From: Whitmania pigra
Lineage: Eukaryota; Annelida; Clitellata; Hirudinida; Haemopidae
Length of the DNA stretch: 64,000 bases
Assembly (NCBI GenBank): GCA_021613335.1
Contig: JAJTWR010000341.1
Span: 2,402,001-2,466,000, forward strand
Reading direction: 5' to 3'
Below the pieces are notes generated by a model, which worked only from the letters and a program-made list of their open reading frames with translations, had not been told where the DNA came from and searched no databases. Numbering within the stretch: the stretch's first letter is position 1; the number at the start of each line of letters is the position of its first letter. Of the stretch, positions 1 through 11,800 are shown piece by piece. The translations under genes were made by a program, and so were the position numbers.

Positions 1-1543
1 CTCTTAAATGGTAGCCAAGAGCACGTGGTATAACAAAGAAAAGTTAAATAAAGCGTACTTTCAATACATACGTCTCGTTGTTAATATTTGGGTCAAGGCA
101 AAAAATGAGTCACTTAATGATGTCAACAACACTAGAATATATACACAACGAAACTGATTGCATTGTACACTGGGGATGCAAATTTTATAAATAAAACAAC
201 AGCTAATTACGTGCTCTGTTGATATTCTATTGAGAAAGAAAAGTCACTGCTAGCAATGTAAATCTCAAAGAAAAATTGCACGATTCACTCAATTGTAATG
301 CATATTTCTTTAAAAACTCCATAATTTTTTAAAATATTTTTCTTTTCACTTTATTGCTGGTTGCAATTTTATTAATGTATTGAAATCCACTAATTAATTA
401 TTAGCACCAATGACGATAAGGGTTAATGCCTACCGCTCTAATGTACACTGACAGTAAGGGTTAATGCCTACCGTTCTAATGTACACTGACAATCTAGACA
501 GAGCAGGAGCAGCTCAGGCAAAGATAAAAATAGCACAAAAACAATGCCTAGCCATATGGAACCCAGCTGCATTTATCTCTTAAAAGAATACTTAGATATA
601 ATATTAAATACAATATTAAACCTACAAAAACAATTCAAGCATACACTACCTCACATCTCTAGGTTGATAACAAAGCCAGATAAATATTTAAATCAATCTC
701 TATTGCAATCACAGTAACCACTACTGCCCCAAAACGGATGATCATAATTTTGTTTAGTCACTTTCACAATTAATGTCACAATGAGACTGCCACTACAACC
801 TCAAGTTGATAAGAACTTCTTAATAACATGTCTTTACTTTAAGTAGATGTGAAAGCGAGAAATTGACAACGTCCTAGTTCCTGCTATTAATGAACAAGCT
901 TAGCTATGAGAAATCAATTCATCCTCAAGTCTTTGTGGCCCACGCAAACCAACTTACACATTAGTAATATGTTAGTAATATATTAAAATTTAATAATTCC
1001 TCGAACTTCATTTTAAATATTAATTGTTGAGGTACCCCTGGTTCTGAGCATTCAAAACACAAAGAAATGAAAATGACTCAATCTATAAAAAATCTAATAG
1101 TATTCAAATAATTTATAAAAAAAAAACATTCAATTATGCACTGTTAGACTTAAACAATCTAAAAGTACTTCCCAAATTGATAAACAAAAGATGCAGATGC
1201 ACTTTATAATCATAAAACCATCAGCAAATGTCATGGAACAGATAGTAAAAGTTGATAGCAAATCAAATTATTGCCAAATCTATACATGCTAGAATGTTAA
1301 AACTATTAAGATAAGCTCAAAAAATACTAAATAAAATATTATTCAAAACAATGTTGCTATCACATAATAAATTATTCACAAGCTAATGTTTCTCAACCAA
1401 ACAAACACAGAAAACCTTAAATAACGCAAAATTTTAATGCTTTATTGATATTTAAGCAAAAATTATATTATGTCAAAAAATTATAGGTAAAATAAAGGCC
1501 GTTATCCTTTATAGAAAATATAGGAGATGAAGTAAATACTTAC
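1..1543. other. Left-edge AT-rich stretch, no exon recognised
   Basis: No open frame with coding character was found on either strand. It probably contains intron or 3' sequence of the minus-strand gene whose possible first exon is at 1544-1585. The only clear structure is a 37-38 bp direct tandem duplication at 417-491 (two copies differing at about one base), beginning with a GGTTAATGCCTACC core. Confidence 0.4.
417..491. repeat. Two-copy tandem duplication, about 37 bp
   Basis: Two adjacent copies of a 37-38 bp unit containing GGTTAATGCCTACCG and ending in GTACACTGACA, differing at about one position. No coding or regulatory role is evident. Confidence 0.85.
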
Positions 1544-1585
1544 TTTGAGATTGCTTAGGTCAATATCATCCAAGCTGGAGCTCAT
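1544..1585 (-). CDS. Possible first coding exon of a gene running off the left edge
   Basis: On the minus strand an ATG at 1585 opens 14 codons (MSSSLDDIDLSNLK) that end exactly at a strong donor, AAA|GTAAGTATTT, in phase 0. The short acidic N-terminus followed by a consensus donor is typical of a first coding exon. I did not find the next exon within 1-1540, so the gene either has a long first intron or continues beyond the window. The protein is not identified. A chance ATG before a chance donor remains possible. Confidence 0.35.
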
Positions 1586-1589
1586 TTTC

Positions 1590-2520
1590 TATAATTGCCA
1601 AGAAACTCAAGTACTCATCAAAATATACTATGCCTGTCTTTTATCAACAACGGTTATCCATAAGCTTGAAGTAACCAGTGATCTCAACCACACCGAGAAA
1701 TCGAATGACCGTAACTTAATTTCAAGCAAGGTGCCGAAATGAGGAAAATCGAATGACGAATAAAAATAGGTTTCGTAATTTGTAATCCAAAAACTTTTTA
1801 GATTTCAAACTATTTGAAAAAATCAGAACCACGTAACAGGCGAAATCAAATGAACCGCATAGCGGGCGCCTCCGACAAAGCTTTATAAAGGTGCAGAAAT
1901 AACAACACTAATGTAACAAAACTCAGCATTTTATTTAAATTGTTGACAAAATAACAAGCAACCAGTTTAAGTTAAATTATTTAAATAGTTATTTTATTCT
2001 TGTATTAAAAATGATATGTTGTTTTTCATCTATTAGTATTTCAACCAAGCTCAGTTAAGTATCTTCAATTTTTGTAAAAAAAATATTAATATAATGTAAA
2101 TATTTAATCAATTAGAAACTTTCAGATAAGTTTTAGTAGATGAAGTAGACTGCTACATACCTATTGAAACTGCTGCATAAATGGAAATTCGAATGCCTCT
2201 TTCTGAAGCAGGATACTTTTGGCAATTAATAATTAGCGACTAATAACCCCTAGATTGCTATTGATGAATAGGGCTATTGGAAGTCTGGTGATGGGCCAAC
2301 CAAACAAACCCTGTCGTTTTAATAGATTATGAGGCCAACCATTCCACAAGAAAAGTTAAAGGGCATAGATTAAGCTTGCATTTAAAGGTTCATTCGTGAA
2401 ACAGTTTGTACTTTGTTAGAAGATGTTGAAAGGATTCTTAAAATTATAGCGCCGCTAAGAAATAAAAAAATTAAATTTTGTAACAATTTTTTTTCAAGCT
2501 TTTTGGAACATATATTTAAA
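1590..2520. other. Intergenic: upstream of the left gene and 3' flank of the lectin/sushi gene
   Basis: No exon recognised. The short open frames here lack coding character. The right part is the 3' untranslated flank of the minus-strand receptor gene: after its stop at 2636 a minus-strand AATAAA (plus-strand TTTATT) lies near 2528-2533. Confidence 0.5.
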
Positions 2521-2635
2521 CCAAGCCATTTATTTGCGTGATCTCTACAGTGTTTCGATAAGTTCGATAAATGTATCCTACCAAGCAAAAAATAAAAGAT
2601 GGCATTAATAATAAAACGGAGACTCCATATTTCAT

Positions 2636-2853
2636 TCAATTTGCAGGCTTCACTTTGTTTGCCTTTTCAATGTGTATGAACGTTTTAATATTGTTCTTCA
2701 TCATATTGAAATCCAACAGAATTTTCCTAAGATCCACAAAAAGGACAATGGCTAGCACTACTCCCAAAATGGCACAAGCAACAGTTCCTAGGGAAGCTGC
2801 ATTGGGACTCTCCCATGACTTACCCTTGATGTCAAAATTTATGGCTGTCAGGG
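2636..2853 (-). other. Terminal exon: transmembrane helix and short cytoplasmic tail
   Basis: About 72 residues. A juxtamembrane stretch is followed by a hydrophobic run ([15 protein letters not shown]), then a basic stop-transfer segment with DLRK and a Lys/Asn-rich tail of roughly 40 residues ending at TGA 2636. No ITIM, ITAM or other obvious signalling motif is visible. An internal GGTAAGT lies in frame and could act as a donor, but the open frame through it into the TM helix argues that it is normally exonic. Confidence 0.75.
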
Positions 2854-5800
2854 CTGTAAAATATGAAATTGTCATTGAACGTGCTAAACGTATCGAGACT
2901 AACTTAAACTTGAACAAAAATTAGGAGTTCTAGTCATCTAAATTTTTATGAAGATATAAAGGTATAAACTATCAATTACAGAAAAGTTTGATTACTTTAA
3001 AATTTGTATGAAATTGCTTGAGGATTTTCAACTAACCCAAGCATGTCTCAATAGGAGGCAACCATTGCTTGGTTGCAATGCACCTGGAATATAGAATAGT
3101 CTTATTTCCAGGCTCATCTTTATGACTCTTGAAGGCTGTTCCTTCCTTGCAGTGATACTCAATGGAGGAATCAAAGTTGTTGTCTGTTGTGTTGAAGACT
3201 GCATCAGACCATGAGGGAAGAGGAGGGCAGAAGATCACTACCAAGAGAGATCAATGTTATATTAATAATGACAATGACATCATGGTAACAAATGTTATGT
3301 GTTATTTCTTGAAATTTATAAACTACTACTTTTAAGATCATCACATCTTTCACCATCACAGACCATCACAAGGACTGGGAATGCTTGTCCAAGTTTCATT
3401 TTCTGTACAGGTTACGATCTGTAATTTGGATCGGTCTGGGAACTGAAACCCAGGAAGGCAGGTGAAGTTGATGTTGGCATTGTAATGTGTTTCATTACTG
3501 CTTTTGGTTGTGTTATTCACATTTGGAAGATTAGGACAATAGATGACTAAATAAATAAAATCATTCTATATAAGTATATCTTTAAAAACTTGCCCCTGAA
3601 CTAACAATATATTCTGCAGAAAGACACTCACTCTCACACCCAGAAAAATTTCTTGGAATCCATTGAGCATCTTCATTGCACCTTCTGTATTTGATGGTGG
3701 AGTTATCTTCTTTATATTTGTGGCCAATGTTACATTTGTATTGGAGGGTTGTGCCATAGAAAGTAACTGATGTTGAGTTGACATCGGAGTTCACAAAAGT
3801 TTCCACTGGAGGGCATGATTTTACTAGCAAAAGAAGGATGTTTTCATTCTTAACAATGTTTTGGTTTTTGTGCTCATCTGCTATAAAGCTGTTTACTGGC
3901 ATTATTAATAATTCTTAATTATTTTAAAGTTGATTACTTTTGCAATCCTTTGTGGCATCGTAGGTGTCATTCCAAACTCCACCTGCTTCACATTTTATGG
4001 CATAGTAAGGAAACCCGTCGGTTCTGTAGTAACCTTTGTTACAGTAATAAGTAACTACAACATACCAGTTGGTATTAGTTGTATCGGGATAGGAGTTTGG
4101 CATTTTTATGACAGGTTCGCACCTTTCGGCTTCAAAATAAAAAAAAAATGATTAGGGTCATCTCGTCGTAATGCTGACAGTAAATATTTCAATTATTGCT
4201 AAGTGATATAATACATTTTTACGTTTAGCCAATCCAATTGACTACCTTATGTTCCAAATGTGATGGTAATATTATATATATTACTGTTTAATGAAGCCAT
4301 TACATAATTGGATGATTGGGCAGTATAGCCGCCCAGCCATTTACATAAAAGCCACAACTCTAAGGGCGCATCCGGGAACGGTTGCGAAAGAATAAATTTA
4401 ATAAATAGAAATTTTTTGAGAAATTGTCGAATCTCACATTTACAACTGACATCTGTTTCATTCCACACTCCTACGTCATTGCAGAAAATATTCTTTGACT
4501 TCTGACCATCTATAAACTTAGTGCCTTGATTACAAGAGTACGACACCATTTCTGGGTAGAAATGGAGTGTCGAAGTCAAAGGGCTCCTCACTCCATTTGC
4601 TGTCACAATTGGGGGATCGGGGCACTGAATAGCTGTTAAACCAAAATGCAAAAGTAAATGCTCCAGGCCATGGATGAGCACATGGGAAACTAACGTTTGC
4701 AAGTTGGAATGTCAGTATCATTCCATTCTTGAGTGTCTTGACATGAGATGGACTTAGTGTTGAGAAAGATGCTTGCATCAATGTAGTGGCCTTCCAGACA
4801 GGATAACTTTACAACGGTTCCATAGAGGCGACTTTCTGTATCTCTTGTTAAATTCTTACCACTAATTGACAATTCTGGACAGAAGATGGCTGAACAAAAG
4901 CAGATTAGGTTTGAACAGATAACATTGAAAGTTTGCCAGATTTAGTTTTGTATGTATCTGATGTTACATCTTTAAATCTATTGATGTAGAATCATGATAA
5001 CTTCTCACGTTCACAGGCAGTCAATATTGGACTCCACCAGCCATTGTCTTGGCATGTCATTATAGCACTAGAAAATTCAGCAATGCTCGTCTTGAACTTA
5101 TGACCTGGAATACATGTTAACGTACTCTTGGTCCAAATATTGGCATCCGTTGTGCTTGGAGTTGCATTGTCCACATAGGGAAGTGGAAAACAGCGATCTT
5201 CTATCAAAATTTAAAGGAAAATTTATTTCGCAAAAAATTATTTGTTGATCGCCATTTGAATTCCCGTGAGGGTATAATCCAGTTCTATATTTTTTAATTT
5301 CATTTGAAAATGCTTAAATTTCCTAATTATAGACAAGTAACAATCTTGTTTTATTGAAGGAGTAAAAGAGGAGTCAAGAATTGCTCAAACCTACTCGTGC
5401 AATCAGTTACATCATCACTCCATAAACCTGCCGCGTCGCACATTATGACTTTGTATTGAGATCCGTCTAGCATCCGATAACCTGCGTCACAGGTGTAAGA
5501 AGCGTACGTCAAATAGGTGGTAGAACTTGTGTTTCGAGACATATGAGAATACAAGGGCAATTCTGGACATCTCACAGCTGTTTGATAATGATGGAATTGT
5601 AATGACTTATGATTAATTATAAGAATATTGTGTAATATATTTTTCTAACTTTTATGTTAAAATGGACAAACCTTAAAATTAACAAAAGAAGAACATTCCG
5701 GTTATATTCTTCACAAAAATAAAAATAAAATAAATCTAACCAAAATGATCATAAAATTTATTGCCATTAAATGATATTAATTTAATGTCATTAAAAATTA

Positions 5801-8800
5801 CTTCTTAATATAGACAATTAAAAGTGAAACAGACGATCGCAAGGAGGGAGGTCTGCAGTCCAGTCTCCATTGGCTTTGCATCTCAGAGTCCTGGCTGTAG
5901 TGTTATCAAAAAACTGGTAGCCTATATCACACCAAACTTTTATAGTAGTTCCATAAATCTCTTCTGCATGATCACGATATTGATTTGGGTAGCTAACTAG
6001 AGTGGGACATCTTCTTGCTGGTAAGATTTTGATTAAAATTTATTAAAATTATATCACATTGCTAATCACTTAACTAAAATAAAAAATCTCTTCAAATTGA
6101 TAATATCATGGGAAAAGAAGAAATAAATTTGCATTTGTTGCTAAATTAAATAGTTTGAAAGTATACAACATGTTAACTTGGCGTGAATGCATGTTGAAGA
6201 TAAAAAATAATTTCTCAAGAAATACAGGATTGATCGCAGTTCGTCTCGTTTGAAAATCAACAAACTCACGTTGGCAAGCCAATAGCGTTGTCGGTGGAGA
6301 CCAGTTCATATCTTGGAGGCAGGTGAATGTGATTTGAGTAACATTTCCATTGATGGCGTGACCAGTTACGCACTCAAATGTTGTACTGCTATTGACTCTG
6401 GTAGAGGCATTGAAGACCGTAGAATTATGCACTACTGGTAAGAATGCACAACTTTCTGATGGAAATTAAATTTTGAATCAACGATTTTTGTCTGTAAAGT
6501 AGAACTTGGGAGTAGTTCATTAGCGTTTATAATTAATTTATTAATAATTTATAATAGTGTTTTAATTTCAAATAAAATTAATAAATACTTCTGATACTGC
6601 TTTTGCAAAATTGATATTTTTCAAAGATTTTTGTCAAACGGCTTTTCTATATCCATCATTCATTTCAACTTCTTTTTTCTAAAAAACTCACCTTCACATC
6701 CATTTATTATAGTACTGTCATTCCACTGGTTGTTTGCGGTGCAAATGACAGTTTTGAATGAGGTCATGTCGGAAAACTGGAATCCAGCGAGACATTCAAA
6801 CTTACGAAGGTCACCATACGACACTCCGTTTCCAGTCATTTCAAGTTCTTTTGAATTTTTGACAAGTGATGTTAGATTCTTGCAAACCACCACTAGTAAC
6901 AATAATTTAAAAATTATTGAATTTAATGATAATATAGTATTTGTTAGTAATGGTACAAATTAAACGGTATAATTCTTAAAAATAAATGAAGAGATGGATA
7001 GATACAGTAGACATAGAGCAGTTCAATTGGACTAGCGTTTATTTCATGTTATTGCAATTTTATTGTTTAAAACCAAAGCATGAATGACAGTAGCAAAGCA
7101 TTTAAAGAAAAAAAAAATTAAAAATAAACACACAAGTTACAATGCTAAACTATTTATCTACAAAATTACTTTCGTCACACAGTAGTCCTGTATTTCCCGG
7201 CACACAGTCACACCTGAAAGTGTTTATCAAGTTGACGCAGGTGCTGCTCATTTTACACGGATTTGAAGAGCATTCATTTATGGTATCTAAAATATAAAAC
7301 AAGACGAAGTAAAAAGTGAATAACTCTTAAGTGACTATCCCAACTTTGTTCTGCTTAAGTTGCTACTGGTTTTCGACACAACTAATTAGAGTAAGCTAAG
7401 ACTGTTGAATTTTAATTTTTATTTGAATGGGGACAGGTTGGTTTGTTTAACCGAGATACTGTTAGGATTACCTAATACTATTAGGATTACCTAATACTGT
7501 TAGGATTACCTAATACTGTTAGGATTACCTAATACTGTTAGGATTACCTGTTTCGCAATTCATTCCAGCGGTGCCTGGAAGACATTGGCAGGTGTACCCG
7601 TAAGTGTTGCCAGAGAGCTTCTGAGCAGTGCATGTTCCGTTGTTTTGACAAGGTTTACTAATGCAGTGGTCCCAAACTGAACAATTATCCAAAATTAAAA
7701 CTTGCCATTATTATTCCACGAGCTTAATGAAGCAACGGTGATATAAAATTTTAATTAGTTTGCTCTATTGATATGTATTGTACAGATTCATAACTCGAGA
7801 GCGCTTAACATTTTAAAATTATGAAACATAGTTAAAATTTACATCTTAGTTTATCTAGGATGATTTCTTTCTCTGTGATTGCGACAATAAAATAAATTAA
7901 ATCAAATCAAAACAATGAACTCGGAAGCATATTTTCAATCGCCAAGCTAGATTTATTAAAATTTCTATTTTTAAAGGCACGAAATTACGTACAGATTTCA
8001 CAGTTGGTTCCGTTGTAGCCAGGGGGACAAGAGCAGCTATATTGATTAGCTGAACTACGTTTTTCTGAGCAAATTCCATTATTTTTGCAAGGAGACGGCG
8101 TGCAGGGGTTAACAGCTTGGAAAATAAACTTTTTAGTTATGATGGTAAAACGAATAAACTAAATTTTTAAAAGCGAGACTTCTCAACGGTTATTAAATGT
8201 GCAATTGCACTGTTAAAGCGATAGCATTACTTTAATAACTTTAATAAATTTTTAACTTTATTTTTGGTACCTTCTTGGGACTAGTAACCATTTTGAGCTT
8301 TTATAAATTTCTGAGACGATTTAATAAATATATGAGGAATATTAGTTATGTGTTTGAATTAGTAAATAGTAAAAAATCATTATTTCAATGCAAAGTTATT
8401 TTTTGTTCGGAATAGGATAAGCGAAGAGACCTCCCATGCAGATTCAACAAAGGAATGAAATATGGGAAAAGGGAGTAGTTAAAGCACAGACTCTTAGTCA
8501 TTATAAATGTTAACCTAATTAATTTAAGATAACTAATGAATTACTGACTAATTTCGCAGTTGTTTCCCTGGTAACCCAGAGGACAGAGGCATTTGTAGTA
8601 CTGCACGTGATCCTGGCATGTACCACCATTTTGACATGGTTGACTGAGGCAGTCGTCAATAGCTGTGATTATCATAATTATCACCATCATAATTATTATC
8701 ATTTCCATCGTCATCATCAACTTGGACTTACTTCCGTAGCAGTTCTTTGCCAGAACATCTGAGTCTAAATCCACGGAGACTGGTGAGGTTTCAGCTGTGA

Positions 8801-11800
8801 ATGAGCAAAATGGCTTAAGAGCGGATAAAATATGTTATGGAAATGATGGAAATAAAATTAAATAACTGACCAACCATCAATTAATAAATCAATCTTAATT
8901 AAGCGGACAAGTCAATGCTGCATAAATACGTTAGTTGTAAGTTGCGTGTGCTCACGTTTTTGGCAGGCAAGCCATCCTACAGGGAGATTGGCACAGCATG
9001 GTTCCTCACTCTTTTCAGAATTGTACCAAAACACGAGACAGTTGCGAGCTTGGTCGGAGTTTTGGTATAGCACTTGTAAACAGTAGTGAGAGTTATTATT
9101 AATGCACAAATAGTCCAGACCCTTATTTGTCGATAGTTTTTTCCAAATCTGTTTATCTATTGATAAAAGGCAGCAAACGTGATCTGAACTTGAGAGATTA
9201 TAAATATAATCTTTGAATTATTTTGTATTGTTGTTTTTTTCATATTTTAATGAAATGCGTGTAATCAGTTTTTAAACGCTTTCAGAAATTTCTTTCTAAG
9301 CCTGGTTTATTATATTTTCAAATGAGTGTCAAAAACTGTGCAGTGGCTGTTATTAAACCATGCAAAGAATAATAATTTTCCATCCTAATAAGATACACGA
9401 GACAGTCTGATAAATACAAATAACTTTGGAAACAGGATTGATGTATATTATTGCTGTAATTTTTTTTCATCTCATCAAATGTACCTGCAGATGAAGTGGG
9501 GAGACCTGGAGAAATATTTGTTCCATCGAAATTAGGAGGCTTTTGCGATTTCCAGAATCCAAGGTAGAACTGGAGGATTTTGACATTCTAAAGAACAACG
9601 AAATCATATTTTAACTCTCGTGATAAAGCTATTTGAGAAATGATTTTGCCGGAAAACATGGATATCCTTCTTTTTGACAAGACCTAATTTACCTAATTTG
9701 TATTTAGCCAATTTTTTGAGTGCCTTATGTATCCAGATAGGATGTAAAAGCACTTCTTGCTCGATCCACCATTTATAAGGCCTCCCTACCCAAATGCGCT
9801 TCCTGGTGGTGCGAGCTGAGTTGCAAATAAGACGCAAAGAAGATAATAACCACAACCTTGAATAAACTGCAATTACTTTATACTAAACAATATATATGCT
9901 CTTTTCAACTAAAAATTACTTTCAAATTTTCCGGCAACAACTTCAGCCACTAAATAATGCTGTTTTTTTTTGACCTCGATGAAATATAAACGATGAATAT
10001 TAAAATATTAAAATATTAAAATATAAATTCATCGAAGGAACGGCCAAACCTTAAAGCTCATAATGGACGAAACAAGGAAATTGACGAAAAGGGAATTCTT
10101 AGCCGAATATGAAATCAGATCAGCATTTTTGCTCAGACATTCCCTCCTGGAATACGTTGCATTTGAAGAGCTCCAAAGTGGTTGAGATAACTGATAACAA
10201 CTGTTCTCGTACTTATACCAATCGCTAGAACAGTCTATAGAAAAATATGAATATCTTAAATTCCTAGTGAGATCTTTGAATTGATTTAGAACTTTGAATA
10301 AATGAAAAAGTTGGTTAAATTAAAATTCCATTATTGAAAAATCTCCCAACATTTTCAAAGAATTGTATCAATTCACGCATATGTGTTCATTAAAAATAAT
10401 AGAGATTAAATTTATGTTCTTAAATTGCCCTAAAGAACTAATTTAAAATTTTAATAAATAATTTGTTTGTTTTTTTTAAATAATTTAGACCTATATTTTC
10501 CTATTATTTAGACCGTATTTCCATCTATTCACAAATAATAATTATTGGTTAGCGTTATATACCAATATTAAATTATAATAAATCAACGTAAGCCCGAGTT
10601 GGCAAAGTAACAAACTGAATTCTTACTTCCAATGCAATAGGCTTGCAGAGAATTGTAATTTTTGGAACCAATTTTATAATCTGAAATCGAATCAAAACTT
10701 TGTGGTAAGACCAAGCTTGAAAGCAAATTTGAAAAAAACTAGCAGCCATTTTTACATGATGATGCTTAAATGACTGAATTTTATCTGAATGTGTCTTTTG
10801 AAGAGAGATACTGAGACTTCAATAAATTAGGAATTATTGACCAGACTTACCAGAACAGACGGCATATCGAATGCCCTGGTAAGGAAAACAGCACGGAACA
10901 ACTGACCATTCCACATCTGGCGAGGTTTGTTGCCAGGTTTTTGAAGGAGATGCAATTGCGAAACATCTTCTGTCATCTCCGTAAAAATAGGAGTTTATTT
11001 GTAAATCTGAGAACATCAGAACGAATGATCAGTGATGTCATACCAAAATGAAATGTCAAGTTGCTGTGCTTGGTTTCAATTGAAAGTTTAAAAGGTGTAT
11101 CATTAGAAGCGATTAGTTTCAGATAATTATAAGCACATTTAATTTATATTGATTAATTAATTGAATATTTTTATTTTATCTAAAGTAAGCTTTGAAGGAC
11201 ATTAGAAATTTTTACAAATTAAGCCCTTACTAAAATAAACCTATTAATGTGGATCAAGTAAGTGTTTGGTTAATTTACAGTAAAAGTACTTTTAAATTGC
11301 TAAGCCTTTATTAATTCTTGTGGAAGCTAGTTTTTCATGTTAATAATTCATTTCAAGCTGTACGTAGAATGAGTACTGCAGGAAACCTGAATAGTTTTTG
11401 TAGGAAACTGGCAGACCATTCATCCATGTAAAATTTCCTGCTTCGTCGACGTCAGACAATCCGATGTAGACCTTCGAGGGAGGGTCCTGGGGAATTTTTT
11501 TTCAAACATTTTTTAGCTTTTTATTTTCAATTTCATTCGCAGTTCAGCTTGGCATGCTTTGAGGCTTATGAGAATTTTAAATAATTTACACAAAGATGGG
11601 CGTACAGGTTGGCAGAATGGTTAAGTGCCTGCATAAGGGGGTAATGGCAACAGTCGTAATGCGTCGTGTTCGAAACCCAGTTTGCACTGACACAAGCGCC
11701 CTTGGGGAAGAGCGCTATATAAATGGTCTCTATAAGAGCCTCCGATGCTATTCCTTATGGTGCCATACAAATGAAGTTTAATCAATTACAAAAGATTTTA

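Noticed and set aside
2382..2639. Minus-strand 85-codon frame beginning at the receptor stop
   Set aside because: It overlaps the stop and 3' untranslated sequence of the receptor gene in another frame and contains no recognised motif.
7150..7286. Two separate genes, lectin-EGF and sushi-TM, divided at 7150
   Set aside because: The EGF exon has a donor GAAA|GTAATT in phase 1 that matches the phase-1 start of the first sushi exon, and no independent start or signal peptide was found for the sushi part. Kept only as an alternative 3' end.
9604..9855. 83-codon minus-strand frame in the intron between CTLD2 exons
   Set aside because: No domain match by eye, no fitting splice phases, and part of it resembles a dispersed repeat also seen near 37918.
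11595..11780. A functional tRNA gene
   Set aside because: A- and B-box-like motifs are present but no cloverleaf could be formed, and the sequence continues into an L2-type tail shared with other copies, so it is a SINE.
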